Source: Hyphomicrobiales bacterium (GTDB taxonomy: Bacteria > Pseudomonadota > Alphaproteobacteria > Rhizobiales > Beijerinckiaceae). From it: 64,000 nt of DNA. Numbering within the stretch: position 1 is the stretch's first letter; each line of letters opens with the position of its first letter. Under the pieces are notes generated by a model, which searched no databases, was not told where the DNA came from, and was given only the letters and a program-made list of their open reading frames with translations. Both the position numbers and the translations under genes were made by a program. The stretch is from positions 16,142-80,141 of the forward strand of contig JAFBAS010000152.1 of NCBI GenBank assembly GCA_019247605.1. Reading direction: 5' to 3'. Below, one piece after another: positions 54,464-62,834 of this stretch.

Positions 54464-55042
54464 ATGGCGGATCCTATATCGTCCCTCCGTGGCGCGGTCG
54501 TGCTGGTCGCGCTCGCAACCGCCTTGTTCTCAATTCGTAACGACGTCTTTGCACAGAATGCATCCGGGCCGAACGTAGCGCCTCCATCGCCCGAAAGGCT
54601 GGAGCAGGCCCGGCGATATATTGAGATGGCTTCGTCGAGCGCGAAAGTACATGCATATATTTCGAACTTTACGCGTATGACATATGACAGAAGCCATGGG
54701 ACCCAAGTCGAATACAATGCCCCGGATGGTAAAAGCTATCTTTGGTATCCCGGCAGCCGGATCATCACGCTGGGTCGCTGGAAAGTGGACGAAGCGTTGG
54801 CGCCCGATCAGAGCCATCGCAACGTTTCGCTATGCTATCTTTATTCGGCGCAGAGCTACGACCCGACTAACAATATTCGAGGCGGAAACTGGGAGTGCGC
54901 TCCCGCGGTGCTCGCGATCATACGGACGAAGGAACGCCTGCCGGGTAATCCGTTCAGGCTTGACCTCTCTCCACAAGCGCCCTTCGTCATGTCGCCACAG
55001 GCGACCAACCTCGGGACGCTGCTAGCGCAATCGCGAAGCTGA
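54464..55042 (+). CDS. Exported protein of unknown function
   Basis: A 192-residue protein I do not recognise. A hydrophobic segment (GAVVLVALATALFSI, about residues 9-23) followed by polar sequence near VFAQN is a likely signal peptide. The mature part has a helix (SPERLEQARRYIEMASSSAKVHAYISNF) and then a beta-rich half with GKSYLWYPGSRIITLGRWKV and two cysteines (VSLCYLY and NWECAP). That half resembles small DUF995-type domains in style only. GGGAGGG precedes the ATG at 54464. Its lower GC and codon use differ from flanking genes, and it stands alone, which hints at acquisition. Confidence 0.65.
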   Translation: MADPISSLRGAVVLVALATALFSIRNDVFAQNASGPNVAPPSPERLEQARRYIEMASSSAKVHAYISNFTRMTYDRSHGTQVEYNAPDGKSYLWYPGSRIITLGRWKVDEALAPDQSHRNVSLCYLYSAQSYDPTNNIRGGNWECAPAVLAIIRTKERLPGNPFRLDLSPQAPFVMSPQATNLGTLLAQSRS

Positions 55043-55620
55043 TTCTTTATTCAGGGCGTTTAAAGGGGTCGCTCCTCCTTGCTCGATCGAGGTCTGGCTT
55101 GGGCTTCAAAGATTGTCCAAGTCGGGACAGCGCCGTGGCGCCATTCGCGGCGATACCGAGCAGCTCAGCTGAGCCCTTTCGCGTCACGGCCGAGTTTCGA
55201 TCAGATTTCGCACCGGCCATCTACGGTTTTCCGGAGGAAGGGAAGTAGGCGCGGATGGCCGCACGAAGTGACACCGTGCGGCCGTGAGGCTTGATCCACG
55301 CTATGGTCGTCGCAATCAGGCATAGAAATTCACCTCTTCCTCGGGCCTGCGTCTGCCTGCCCCTCCCCGCGCGAGCGAAGCGAGTAGCGGGGAGGCTACG
55401 GTTGGGGGGCTGATGAAGCGCGAGAGCCTCATGAGGAGTGGGATACGCTCGGCGCGCGGCCAGCGCCCATCGTTTTTTGACGCGGCGCTGCCTCCACCCG
55501 TACCCTTCCCGCCGCTTCGCAGGGGGAGGGGAATGATTAGCGCTGGCGTGCAATTAGCGCCCGCCTTCGGCGTTGACGCAAATTGGACTATTTTCTCGTT
55601 TCAGCGAGACATAGTCGCAT
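55043..55620. other. 578-base gene-free region with two facing REP-like palindromes
   Basis: I find no supported gene between the unknown exported protein and livM. The main content is a pair of palindromes in opposite orientation (55361-55395 and 55503-55531) about 110 bases apart, annotated separately. The remainder has no clear promoter or terminator. Confidence 0.5.
55361..55531. repeat. Pair of inverted REP-like palindromes
   Basis: The first palindrome pairs CTCCCCGC with GCGGGGAG around a GCGAGCGAAGCGAGTA centre. The second pairs CCCTTCCC with GGGGGAGGG around GCCGCTTCGCA. They face each other with about 110 bases between, like a two-copy BIME (bacterial interspersed mosaic element). 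The GCGAAGCG-type core and the flanking C/G runs are common in intergenic repeats of this order. Confidence 0.45.
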
Positions 55621-56697
55621 CTAATACGGAAATGGCCAGGTCCTGAGCTTCTGTTTCCCCGTGGCCCAAAGGCGCGCGAGGCCATGAGGCTCGAGCGCGA
55701 GGAAAAGGATGATGAGCGCGCCGGTGATCACGAAAGTGAGCTGTTCGACGGTTGCTGGCGTCACATCGAGGCCGATGGCGGGGAGGGTTGCGCGCAGCAG
55801 GATCGGAAGCGTGTAGATCAGTGCCGCGCCGAAGAAGCAGCCGATGAGGCTGCCGAGGCCCCCGATGATCGCCATGAAAAGAACCTGAAAGGATTGCTCG
55901 ACCGAGAACACCTCGGGCTCGGCGCTGCCTTGCCAGAAGAACACCAGCATCGCGCCCGCGACGCCGCAGTAGAAGCTGGACACCGCGAATGCGAGGAGCT
56001 TGGTCGGCAGGAGCTTGATGCCCATGAGCTCGGCCGCGATGTCCATGTCGCGAACCGCCATCCAATTCCTGCCGATGCGGCCATGCACGAGGTTTGAGGC
56101 TATGAGGGTGAGGAATACGACGATGCCGAGCGTGGCGTAGTAGCGGGCGAGGGGTGACGCGGTCGCTCCCGTTATGGGAACGCCGAAAAGCGTGCGCAGC
56201 GGCACTTCGATCGCGCCTGAGGTGTTGTAGTTGACGAGCCAGGCCATGCGGGTGAACACCCATTGCAGGAAAAATTGAGCGGCGAGCGTCGCGACGACGA
56301 GGTAGAAGCCTTTGATGCGCAACGAGGGCAGGCCGAAGAAGGTGCCGGCGAGTGCCGAGAACACGCCGGAAGCAAGGACCCAGACGAGAATGTTCGCTTG
56401 CGGAAATGCTGTGGTGAGCTTGTAGCAGGCGAAGGCGCCGACGCCCATGAACGCTCCCGTCCCAAGCGACAACAGCCCCGTATACCCGGTGAGGATGTTG
56501 AGCCCGATCGTGGCGAGCGACAGGACGAGGAAGGGGACCATGATCACGTCGAGGAAAAAGGGCGAGCCGAGAAGAGGTAAGCCGATCCCGGCGAGTGCCA
56601 GGATGAGGGCAATCCCTATTCGATCCTGACGGATCGGGAAGACGGCCATGTCGGCCGCGTAACTCGTCTTGAACTGGCCGGTTTCGCGGTAAAACAT
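55621..56697 (-). CDS. livM: Branched-chain amino acid ABC transporter permease LivM
   Basis: LivM is one of the two permease subunits of the high-affinity LIV-I-type importer. The 358-residue protein has about ten transmembrane helices and the diagnostic NILTGYTGLLSLGTGAFMGVGAFACY, plus the EAA-like cytoplasmic loop GRNWMAVRDMDIAAELMGIKLLPTKLLAF. Its partner LivH lies 5 kb upstream on the same strand, with a sugar cassette between. The ATP-binding (livG, livF) and binding-protein (livK) genes are not in the window. Confidence 0.92.
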   Translation of the reverse strand: MFYRETGQFKTSYAADMAVFPIRQDRIGIALILALAGIGLPLLGSPFFLDVIMVPFLVLSLATIGLNILTGYTGLLSLGTGAFMGVGAFACYKLTTAFPQANILVWVLASGVFSALAGTFFGLPSLRIKGFYLVVATLAAQFFLQWVFTRMAWLVNYNTSGAIEVPLRTLFGVPITGATASPLARYYATLGIVVFLTLIASNLVHGRIGRNWMAVRDMDIAAELMGIKLLPTKLLAFAVSSFYCGVAGAMLVFFWQGSAEPEVFSVEQSFQVLFMAIIGGLGSLIGCFFGAALIYTLPILLRATLPAIGLDVTPATVEQLTFVITGALIILFLALEPHGLARLWATGKQKLRTWPFPY

Positions 56698-56898
56698 GGT
56701 TCACAGCCCTGCGCCGTTGCGCTCCGAGCTCGACGCAAAAGCGCGGTGCTCAGGTGCCCCATCCTACCGGCATTGGCCTGTTGTTCGGTAGGGGCTTTCG
56801 TGGCAAGCGGGTGCGGGTGAAGCCCTAGCCTGCGGCCGCAGCGAGCTTGGCCTCGTCAAGGGTGTGTTCGTTCGCGATATCAGCCGGAAATTCCCGAT

Positions 56899-57615
56899 AT
56901 GCTCGAACAGGAATTTGACCGCTTCGCGCAGGAGTATGAGCAGCTTCACGCAGGCGTGCTCGCCGCGAGTGGCGAAGGGCCGGAGTTCTTCGCGGCCTAT
57001 AAGGCCGCCGACACCCGCCGCCATCTTGGCGGGGCAGGTGCGCCACCCGGCATTTCCAAGCTTCTCGATTTCGGTTGCGGCGTGGGCGGCTCGTTGCCGC
57101 ATTTGCGCAAGGAGTTTCCGGATGCCGAGCTCATCGGTGCGGATGTCTCCGGGAAAAGCCTTGAGATCGCGGAACGCCGTTATCCGGGGATGGCGAAGTT
57201 CGTCGCCTTGAGCGAGACGGGCGCGATGCCCTTGCGCGACGCGAGCGTCGACCTCGTCTTCTCGGCTTGCGTCTTTCATCATATTCCACAAGCGGAGCAT
57301 CATCGCATCCTTTGCGATCTTCATCGCGTGACGAAGCCCGGCGGCTCCTTGTTCATTTTCGAGCACAATCCTCTAAATCCGTTGACCCGGCGAGTGGTGA
57401 ATGCTTGCGCCTTCGACGAGAACGCGGTGCTCATTGGCGCGAGCGAGCTCAAAAAGCGCGTCATGGCGGCGGGTTTTCAGCAGGTGAAGACCTGCTACCG
57501 CATCTTCTTCCCGCATGTGCTCAAATTCTTGCGCCCGCTCGAAGGCGCCCTCGCCTGGTGCCCTCTGGGCGCTCAATATTACGTGGCGGCGCGACGGACT
57601 GCGCAAAAAGGGTAG
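56899..57615 (+). CDS. Class I SAM-dependent methyltransferase
   Basis: A 238-residue Rossmann-fold methyltransferase. Motif I is LLDFGCGVGGSLPHL, motif II has LIGADVSGKSLEIA, and VFSACVFHHI is the post-motif segment. The C-terminal half is hydrophobic (FFPHVLKFLRPLEGALAWCPLGAQYY) and may associate with a membrane. It is in the sugar cassette but on the opposite strand, so it is probably regulated separately. A role in methylating a glycan or its lipid carrier is inferred from position. Confidence 0.85.
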   Translation: MLEQEFDRFAQEYEQLHAGVLAASGEGPEFFAAYKAADTRRHLGGAGAPPGISKLLDFGCGVGGSLPHLRKEFPDAELIGADVSGKSLEIAERRYPGMAKFVALSETGAMPLRDASVDLVFSACVFHHIPQAEHHRILCDLHRVTKPGGSLFIFEHNPLNPLTRRVVNACAFDENAVLIGASELKKRVMAAGFQQVKTCYRIFFPHVLKFLRPLEGALAWCPLGAQYYVAARRTAQKG

Positions 57616-57647
57616 CCGGCGCGGCCGACTTCGCTGCTCGGCCTGCT

Positions 57648-58421
57648 TCAGGTCCAGATTTTCCAGGGTGCGCGATTTTGAGCCCAAAGCTCTTCGAGCA
57701 GCCGTTTCTCGCGCAAGGTATCGACCGGTTGCCAAAAGCCTTGGTGGCGAAAGGCCACGAGCTCGTTGCGTTGCGCGAGCTGTTCCAACGGCTTGCGCTC
57801 CCATACCGTGTCGTCACCATCGATAAGTTCCATCACCGAGGGTTCGAGCACGAAGAAACCGCCGTTGATCCAGCCGATCTCGTCTTGCGGCTTCTCGCGG
57901 AATGCCTTCACGGCGCCATTCTCGGAAAGCTCGAGGACGCCGAAACGGCCCGGCGGCTGCACGGCGGTGACAGTGGCGGGCTTGCCATGCTTGCGGTGAA
58001 AGTCGACGAGGGCGCGCAGGTCGATGTCGGCGACGCCATCGCCATAGGTCATCATGAAAGTTCGATCGCCAAGCAAAGCCCGCACACGCTTGAGTCGCCC
58101 TCCCGTCATCGTATCGATTCCGGTGTCGACGAGGGTGATGCGCCAATCCTCGGTGACGCGGTTGAAGAAATCGACCGTGCCCGTGCTGAAATCGTAAGTG
58201 ACGTCGCTTCGATGAAGCGCGTAATTCGAGAAATATTCCTTGACGTAGTACCCCATATAGCCGAGGCAGATGACGAAATCGTTGAAGCCTTGGCTGCTGC
58301 AATTCTTGATGATGTGCAGAAGCAAGGGCAGGCCGCCGATCTCGATCATCGGCTTGGGTCTGACGCCGGTCTCCTCGCTGAGCCTCGTGCCGAATCCGCC
58401 GGCAAGCAAAACAACTTTCAT
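57648..58421 (-). CDS. rfbF: Glucose-1-phosphate cytidylyltransferase
   Basis: RfbF makes CDP-glucose from CTP and glucose 1-phosphate. The 257-residue enzyme has the nucleotidyltransferase signature VVLLAGGFGTRLSEETGVRPKPMIEIGG, then HIIKNCSSQGFNDFVICLGYMGYYVKEYF, and GDGVADIDL in the metal-binding region. I use the ATG at 58421. It is the last gene of the rfbG-epimerase-glycosyltransferase-rfbF group on this strand. With RfbG it gives the CDP-4-keto-6-deoxyglucose branch point. Confidence 0.94.
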   Translation of the reverse strand: MKVVLLAGGFGTRLSEETGVRPKPMIEIGGLPLLLHIIKNCSSQGFNDFVICLGYMGYYVKEYFSNYALHRSDVTYDFSTGTVDFFNRVTEDWRITLVDTGIDTMTGGRLKRVRALLGDRTFMMTYGDGVADIDLRALVDFHRKHGKPATVTAVQPPGRFGVLELSENGAVKAFREKPQDEIGWINGGFFVLEPSVMELIDGDDTVWERKPLEQLAQRNELVAFRHQGFWQPVDTLREKRLLEELWAQNRAPWKIWT

Positions 58422-58447
58422 GAAACAGCTCCGGCCTAGCTCCGGCG

Positions 58448-59491
58448 TCACCTGCGGGAGGCTTTTTGAGGAGAGTCGTGCCGTGTGACATGTGCGCCGA
58501 TCGCCCCGAAGGGCGCCGTCTCGCCTGTCCGGGTCTCGCTTGCATGTGCGCCATGGTCGATGACATCGTCGATGATCACGAGCGGCATGGGTTTCACGTT
58601 CTTGAAGATCCGGCCGATATACTCGCCGATAATTCCAAGGAGCAGGGCATTGAGTCCGATCGAGAAGAGGACGAGCACGCTCAAGCTCGCCCAGCCTTCG
58701 GGCCAATCCGCCCCGAAGCTCCGCGCAATGAGGAAATAGAGCGCACCCAAGAAGGCTAACCCGCACATCACGAAACCGACCGCGCTCGCGAGGCGCAAGG
58801 GGATGGTCGAGTGATGCAGAATTCCGTCGAGCGCCAGTCCCAAGAGGCGCCAAAAACCGAATTTGCTGTTGCCCCTTTCCCGCGCGGCCCGATCGTAAGG
58901 GATGCCGATCTGCCGAAATCCCATCGCCGCGATGAGACCCCTCAAATAGGGCTGTTGGTCCCGCACATGGCGCAGCTCCTCGATCACGCGTCGATCGATC
59001 AAGCGGAAATCGCCGGCGTCATGCGGCAAGGGGTCTTCGCTCAAGGCATCGATCAGGCGATAGAAGACGCGGCGCAAGGAGAAGAGGAACGGGCTTTCCT
59101 GGGGACGATTGCCGCGAATGCCGTAGACGACCTCAAAGCCCTCCTCCCAACGCCGAAGGAATTCGCCGATGAGCTCAGGAGGGTCTTGCAGGTCGCAATC
59201 GAGCTGGATGGCGGCATCCCCGCGCGCGTTGACGTAATTTGCGAGAACCGAACGCTGGAAACCGAAATTGCGCGAGAAGCGGATGACGCGTATCCGCCTG
59301 TCCTCAAGAGCCAAGGCGGCGAGGCGTTCGAAAGTCCTGTCCTCGCTTCTGTTGTCGGTGAACAGGATTTCGTATTCGTAGCGATCCTCGAGCTTCGCCA
59401 TCACGGCCCGTACACGCTCGCAGAGCGGACCGATATTGTCCTCTTCGTTGTAGACTGGAACGCAGATGCTGATGAGCTTGCGAGAGGTCAT
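58448..59491 (-). CDS. Family 2 glycosyltransferase with C-terminal membrane helices
   Basis: A 347-residue GT2 enzyme of the polyprenol-phosphate type (DPM1/ArnC-like). The N-terminal catalytic part has ISICVPVYNEEDNIGPL, LDCDLQDPPELI, and a conserved DAGDFRLIDRRVIEEL. Two transmembrane helices follow (SAVGFVMCGLAFLGALYFLIA and LSVLVLFSIGLNALLLGIIGEYIG). It probably loads a sugar onto undecaprenyl phosphate or acts on an inner-membrane-linked glycan. The start is at 59491, four bases from the epimerase stop. Confidence 0.9.
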   Translation of the reverse strand: MTSRKLISICVPVYNEEDNIGPLCERVRAVMAKLEDRYEYEILFTDNRSEDRTFERLAALALEDRRIRVIRFSRNFGFQRSVLANYVNARGDAAIQLDCDLQDPPELIGEFLRRWEEGFEVVYGIRGNRPQESPFLFSLRRVFYRLIDALSEDPLPHDAGDFRLIDRRVIEELRHVRDQQPYLRGLIAAMGFRQIGIPYDRAARERGNSKFGFWRLLGLALDGILHHSTIPLRLASAVGFVMCGLAFLGALYFLIARSFGADWPEGWASLSVLVLFSIGLNALLLGIIGEYIGRIFKNVKPMPLVIIDDVIDHGAHASETRTGETAPFGAIGAHVTRHDSPQKASRR

Positions 59492-59495
59492 TGGA

Positions 59496-60443
59496 TCATC
59501 GTGCCGCCACGCTGGAAGCGCTTCGTGTGCGCTCCAATGCCCGCAGGGTGAGCGCAATGCCCTCGCTAAGGCCGATCGAGGGACGAAAGCCGGTTGCATG
59601 CGCGAGGAGGGAATCGTCGCCCACCATCCACATCGGTTCGTCGGGACGATGCGCCCTCGCGCCGAAGTCGAGAAGCTCAAACGACGCGCCCATCTGCCGG
59701 GCAAATTCCTGCGTCACCGAACGCACCGTGACGGGCTCGCCCGTGCATAGGTTGAACGGGCCGAGGCGTCCTTCGAGCGCGATCTCGGCCGCGCGAAAAA
59801 GCCCCCTCGCGGCGTCTTCGACATAAAGAAGGTCGCGCCATTGCAGGCCGGAAGTGAGATCGACGCGCTCGCCGCGAGAAAGGCGCTCATGCACATAGGG
59901 CAAGAGGCGATGCGGCGCTTCTCCAGGTCCGAACACGCCGAAAAGGTGCACCCATTGAAACGGCAGCCCGAGGGAACGCGCAAGGGCGGAGCCCCATCGT
60001 CCACCCGCGGCCTTTGCAGCCCCGTAGAGATCGTCCGCATCGAGCGGGTGGCTTTCACGGATGCGCTCAGGTTTCACCACGCGCCCGTATTCGGAACAGG
60101 ATCCAGCGTAAACGAATGCTCTCGCTCCGATCGATGCCGCGGCTTCTACCCATGTGCCAGTGGCCATCACATTCGCTTCAAGCATTCGCGCGGGATTGCG
60201 GTCTTGCGGGCTGACGCCGTAGGCCGCGCAATGAAAAACAACGTCCACGCTCTCGCCGCGGAGCGCCTCGGTGACCGACCCCGTGCTCGGCACATCGAGC
60301 TTGAGCTGCCGATCGGCCGGCGGGAGCGCCGAGGTTTCTCGTCCCGAGGCGATGACGCGCTTTGCGTTCTCACGCAAATGCGTGACCAGCGCACGACCGA
60401 TGAAGCCGCTCGCTCCCGTGACGAGCGCGGTGCTGAAATTCAT
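59496..60443 (-). CDS. NAD-dependent epimerase/dehydratase
   Basis: A 315-residue extended-SDR enzyme. The cofactor motif is ALVTGASGFIGRALV, and the active-site YxxxK is in DDLYGAAKAAGG. It likely acts on the CDP-4-keto-6-deoxyglucose made by RfbG, as a reductase or epimerase giving a CDP-6-deoxyhexose such as an abequose-, tyvelose- or 6-deoxy-type sugar. No 3-dehydrase (RfbH) is present, so a 3,6-dideoxy sugar is less likely unless that gene lies elsewhere. Its start overlaps the rfbG stop by four bases. Confidence 0.85.
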   Translation of the reverse strand: MNFSTALVTGASGFIGRALVTHLRENAKRVIASGRETSALPPADRQLKLDVPSTGSVTEALRGESVDVVFHCAAYGVSPQDRNPARMLEANVMATGTWVEAAASIGARAFVYAGSCSEYGRVVKPERIRESHPLDADDLYGAAKAAGGRWGSALARSLGLPFQWVHLFGVFGPGEAPHRLLPYVHERLSRGERVDLTSGLQWRDLLYVEDAARGLFRAAEIALEGRLGPFNLCTGEPVTVRSVTQEFARQMGASFELLDFGARAHRPDEPMWMVGDDSLLAHATGFRPSIGLSEGIALTLRALERTRSASSVAAR

Positions 60444-61564
60444 CCGTTTAGCTCGAGGTATGTTCCGATCTGTCGCGACACGAGACCGCCTGCGGCCAGG
60501 CCCTCGCGGTGAAAACCACGATACCACTGGGCGGTGAGCCCGATGGTGCTCTCGAAGCCGAGCTTGGGCCGCCAGCCGAGCAGCATCGTCGATTTCGCGA
60601 TATCGAGCTTGAGGAAATTTGCTTCCTTGAGCGCAGACGGTACGATTTCGATATGGGCGCGCTCGACGCCGTAGGCCTTGACGAAGCTTCGAGCCAGGCG
60701 TTCGACGTCGACCTCGTTCTCGCGCCCGGGGCCGAAATTCCAGGCATCGGCCGCTTTCGCGGGCTCCGCGAGAAGCCGGTGCGCAAGAATGACGTAGCCG
60801 CCGACAAGATCGAGCACATGTTGCCAAGGGCGGACCGCGCCCGGATTGCGCAGAATGATCGGTCGTCCAGCGTTGATGAACCGCACGATGTCGGGAATCA
60901 GGCGATCCTCGGACCAATCACCACCGCCGATCACGTTGCCGCCGCGGGCGGTGGCGAGAGCGACGCGGCCGGCATCGAGAGGGAGCAAGGACCGGCGATA
61001 ACATCCGGCGACGATCTCGGCGGCAGCCTTGCTCGCGCTGTAGGGATCGGCACCGCCGAGCGGATCGTCCTCCCGGTAGCCCCACACCCACTCCTTGTTG
61101 TCGTAGACCTTGTCGGTGGTCACGCAGACGATCGCGCGAACCGAGCCACAGCGGCGTGCCGCCTCGAGCACATGGGCGGTGCCCATCACGTTGGTGGAGA
61201 AGGTGGCGAGCGGGTCACGATAGGAGCGCCGCACCAGAGGCTGCGCCGCAAGGTGAAAAACGACCTCGGGCTTGAATTCCCGAAAGTCCCGTTCGACGAG
61301 TTCGAAGTCGCGGATGTCCCCGATGCGCGAGCGCATGCCTTTCGCGATTGCGGCGGCCTCGAAGAGGTTGGGCTCGCCATTGGGCTCGGGCGCGAGAGAG
61401 AACCCAGCCACCTCTGCTCCGTCGTGCTTCAGCCAAGCGCAGAGCCACGATCCCTTGAAACCGGTATGGCCGGTGACCAAAGTGCGAACGCCTGACAGGG
61501 AAGGCAGATCGCCCATCGGGTTTTCGAGGCCTCCGTCCGATGCAGAACCGCGCAAGACCCGCAT
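60440..61564 (-). CDS. rfbG: CDP-glucose 4,6-dehydratase
   Basis: RfbG converts CDP-glucose to CDP-4-keto-6-deoxyglucose using bound NAD+. The protein is 374 residues from the ATG at 61564, or 358 from the ATG at 61516; the latter has GGAGG about 13 bases upstream. Motifs are VTGHTGFKGSWLCAWLK, CVTTDKVYDNKEW, and the active-site DPYSASKAAAE. The TARGGNVIGGGDW segment is typical of RfbG. It heads the four-gene sugar operon; its upstream region (61565-61714) is AT-rich and probably carries the promoter. Confidence 0.93.
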   Translation of the reverse strand: MRVLRGSASDGGLENPMGDLPSLSGVRTLVTGHTGFKGSWLCAWLKHDGAEVAGFSLAPEPNGEPNLFEAAAIAKGMRSRIGDIRDFELVERDFREFKPEVVFHLAAQPLVRRSYRDPLATFSTNVMGTAHVLEAARRCGSVRAIVCVTTDKVYDNKEWVWGYREDDPLGGADPYSASKAAAEIVAGCYRRSLLPLDAGRVALATARGGNVIGGGDWSEDRLIPDIVRFINAGRPIILRNPGAVRPWQHVLDLVGGYVILAHRLLAEPAKAADAWNFGPGRENEVDVERLARSFVKAYGVERAHIEIVPSALKEANFLKLDIAKSTMLLGWRPKLGFESTIGLTAQWYRGFHREGLAAGGLVSRQIGTYLELNG

Positions 61565-61714
61565 CCTCGTGGCACAGCTTTCGAGCGCCTGATAGATAGA
61601 AATGTCGGGTCGATCAACCCTTAGCCTGTAGATAAGGCTCCAATTAAGACTTGAAGAGGAACGGTAACGAACGTGAAATTAAATCCGCATCCGATTTTTT
61701 GTTAACCCTTAGCT

Positions 61715-62671
61715 TCAAATGCGTTCGATGATCCTTTCGCCGAACAACCCTTGCGGGCGAAACAGCAGGAAGACGAGCGCAATCACATAGGCAAACCAGC
61801 TATCGATGCCGCCGCCGAGGAGCGGGCCCCAGTAGAACTCGGCGAGTTTCTCGCCGACGCCGATGATGAGGCCGCCCACGATGGCACCCGGCACCGAGGT
61901 GAAGCCGCCGAGGATGAGGACCGGGAGGGCCTTGAGGGCGATGATCTGTAAAGCGAAAGAGACGTTGGAGCGCGCCCCCCAGAGAATGCCTGCGACCAGC
62001 GCCACGATCCCGGCGGCAAACCAGACGATGACCCAGATTTGATCGAGAGAGATGCCGACCGAAAGGGCGGCCTTGTGGCTGTCGGCGACGGCGCGCAACG
62101 CCCGCCCGATGCGCGTCGATTGAAAGAAGAACGCGAGCGCCCCGATCAACAGCCCGGCCAGGGCCGCCGCCGCAATGTCCAGCTTTTGGAAGCTCACCAC
62201 ACCCCCCAGCATCTTCGCGTCAATCGTCCCTTGCGGTAGATGAAGCTCGGTCGTGATCATGTTCTTCGGATCGCCGCCGAAGACGAGCTCGCCCACGCCG
62301 ATGAGCACATAGGTGAGCCCGAAGGTCGCCATGAACAGGATGATCTCGGGTTGATTGACGAGAGGGCGAAGCACGAGGCGCTGCACCGCGAAGGCAAGCG
62401 CGAGCATCACGAGGAGCGTTAGCGCCAAAGCCAAAATCACCGGCACGCCCTTCTCGTAAAGGCCGACCAGGGTGAGCCCGGCGAACACCACCATGATGCC
62501 TTGCGCGAAATTGAAGACGCCGGACGCCTTGTAGATGAGGACGAAGCCAAGCGCGATGAGCGCGTAAAGGACCCCGGTGACGAGGCCCTCCCACAGCGTC
62601 TGCGCCAGGAGATCGGGCGCGCCAGCCATCTGGACGAAGGGGTCAATCAGGACGGCGTAGAGAAAATGCAT
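61715..62671 (-). CDS. livH: Branched-chain amino acid ABC transporter permease LivH
   Basis: LivH is the other permease subunit of the LIV-type importer. The 318-residue protein has about eight transmembrane helices, with GVLYALIALGFVLIYKASGVFNFAQG at the N-terminal end and the EAA-like loop FFFQSTRIGRALRAVADSHKAALSVGI. I take the ATG at 62671; a TTG seven codons upstream is possible. livM normally follows directly; here the sugar cassette intervenes and livM lies 5 kb downstream. The typA remnant lies upstream. Confidence 0.92.
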   Translation of the reverse strand: MHFLYAVLIDPFVQMAGAPDLLAQTLWEGLVTGVLYALIALGFVLIYKASGVFNFAQGIMVVFAGLTLVGLYEKGVPVILALALTLLVMLALAFAVQRLVLRPLVNQPEIILFMATFGLTYVLIGVGELVFGGDPKNMITTELHLPQGTIDAKMLGGVVSFQKLDIAAAALAGLLIGALAFFFQSTRIGRALRAVADSHKAALSVGISLDQIWVIVWFAAGIVALVAGILWGARSNVSFALQIIALKALPVLILGGFTSVPGAIVGGLIIGVGEKLAEFYWGPLLGGGIDSWFAYVIALVFLLFRPQGLFGERIIERI

Positions 62672-62747
62672 CGACGCTGCTTTCGCCCGCAAGGGTCGGA
62701 ACAGCTTCGGGAAATTCGGTCGCGATAGTCAAGTGAAGCGTGAAACA

Positions 62748-62775
62748 GGCGTGAATAGTGAGGCGGGAATAGTGA
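62748..62775. repeat. 14-base tandem repeat between livH and typA
   Basis: GGCGTGAATAGTGA is followed directly by GGCGGGAATAGTGA, a near-perfect two-copy tandem repeat. A related GTGAAGCGTGAAACA lies just before it. This is intergenic, so it has no coding effect. Confidence 0.6.
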
Positions 62776-62834
62776 AGGGCGAGGGTAAGAGATTAAACGC
62801 CTCTGTCTCGCCTCTCATCATTCACTTCTTCCCT

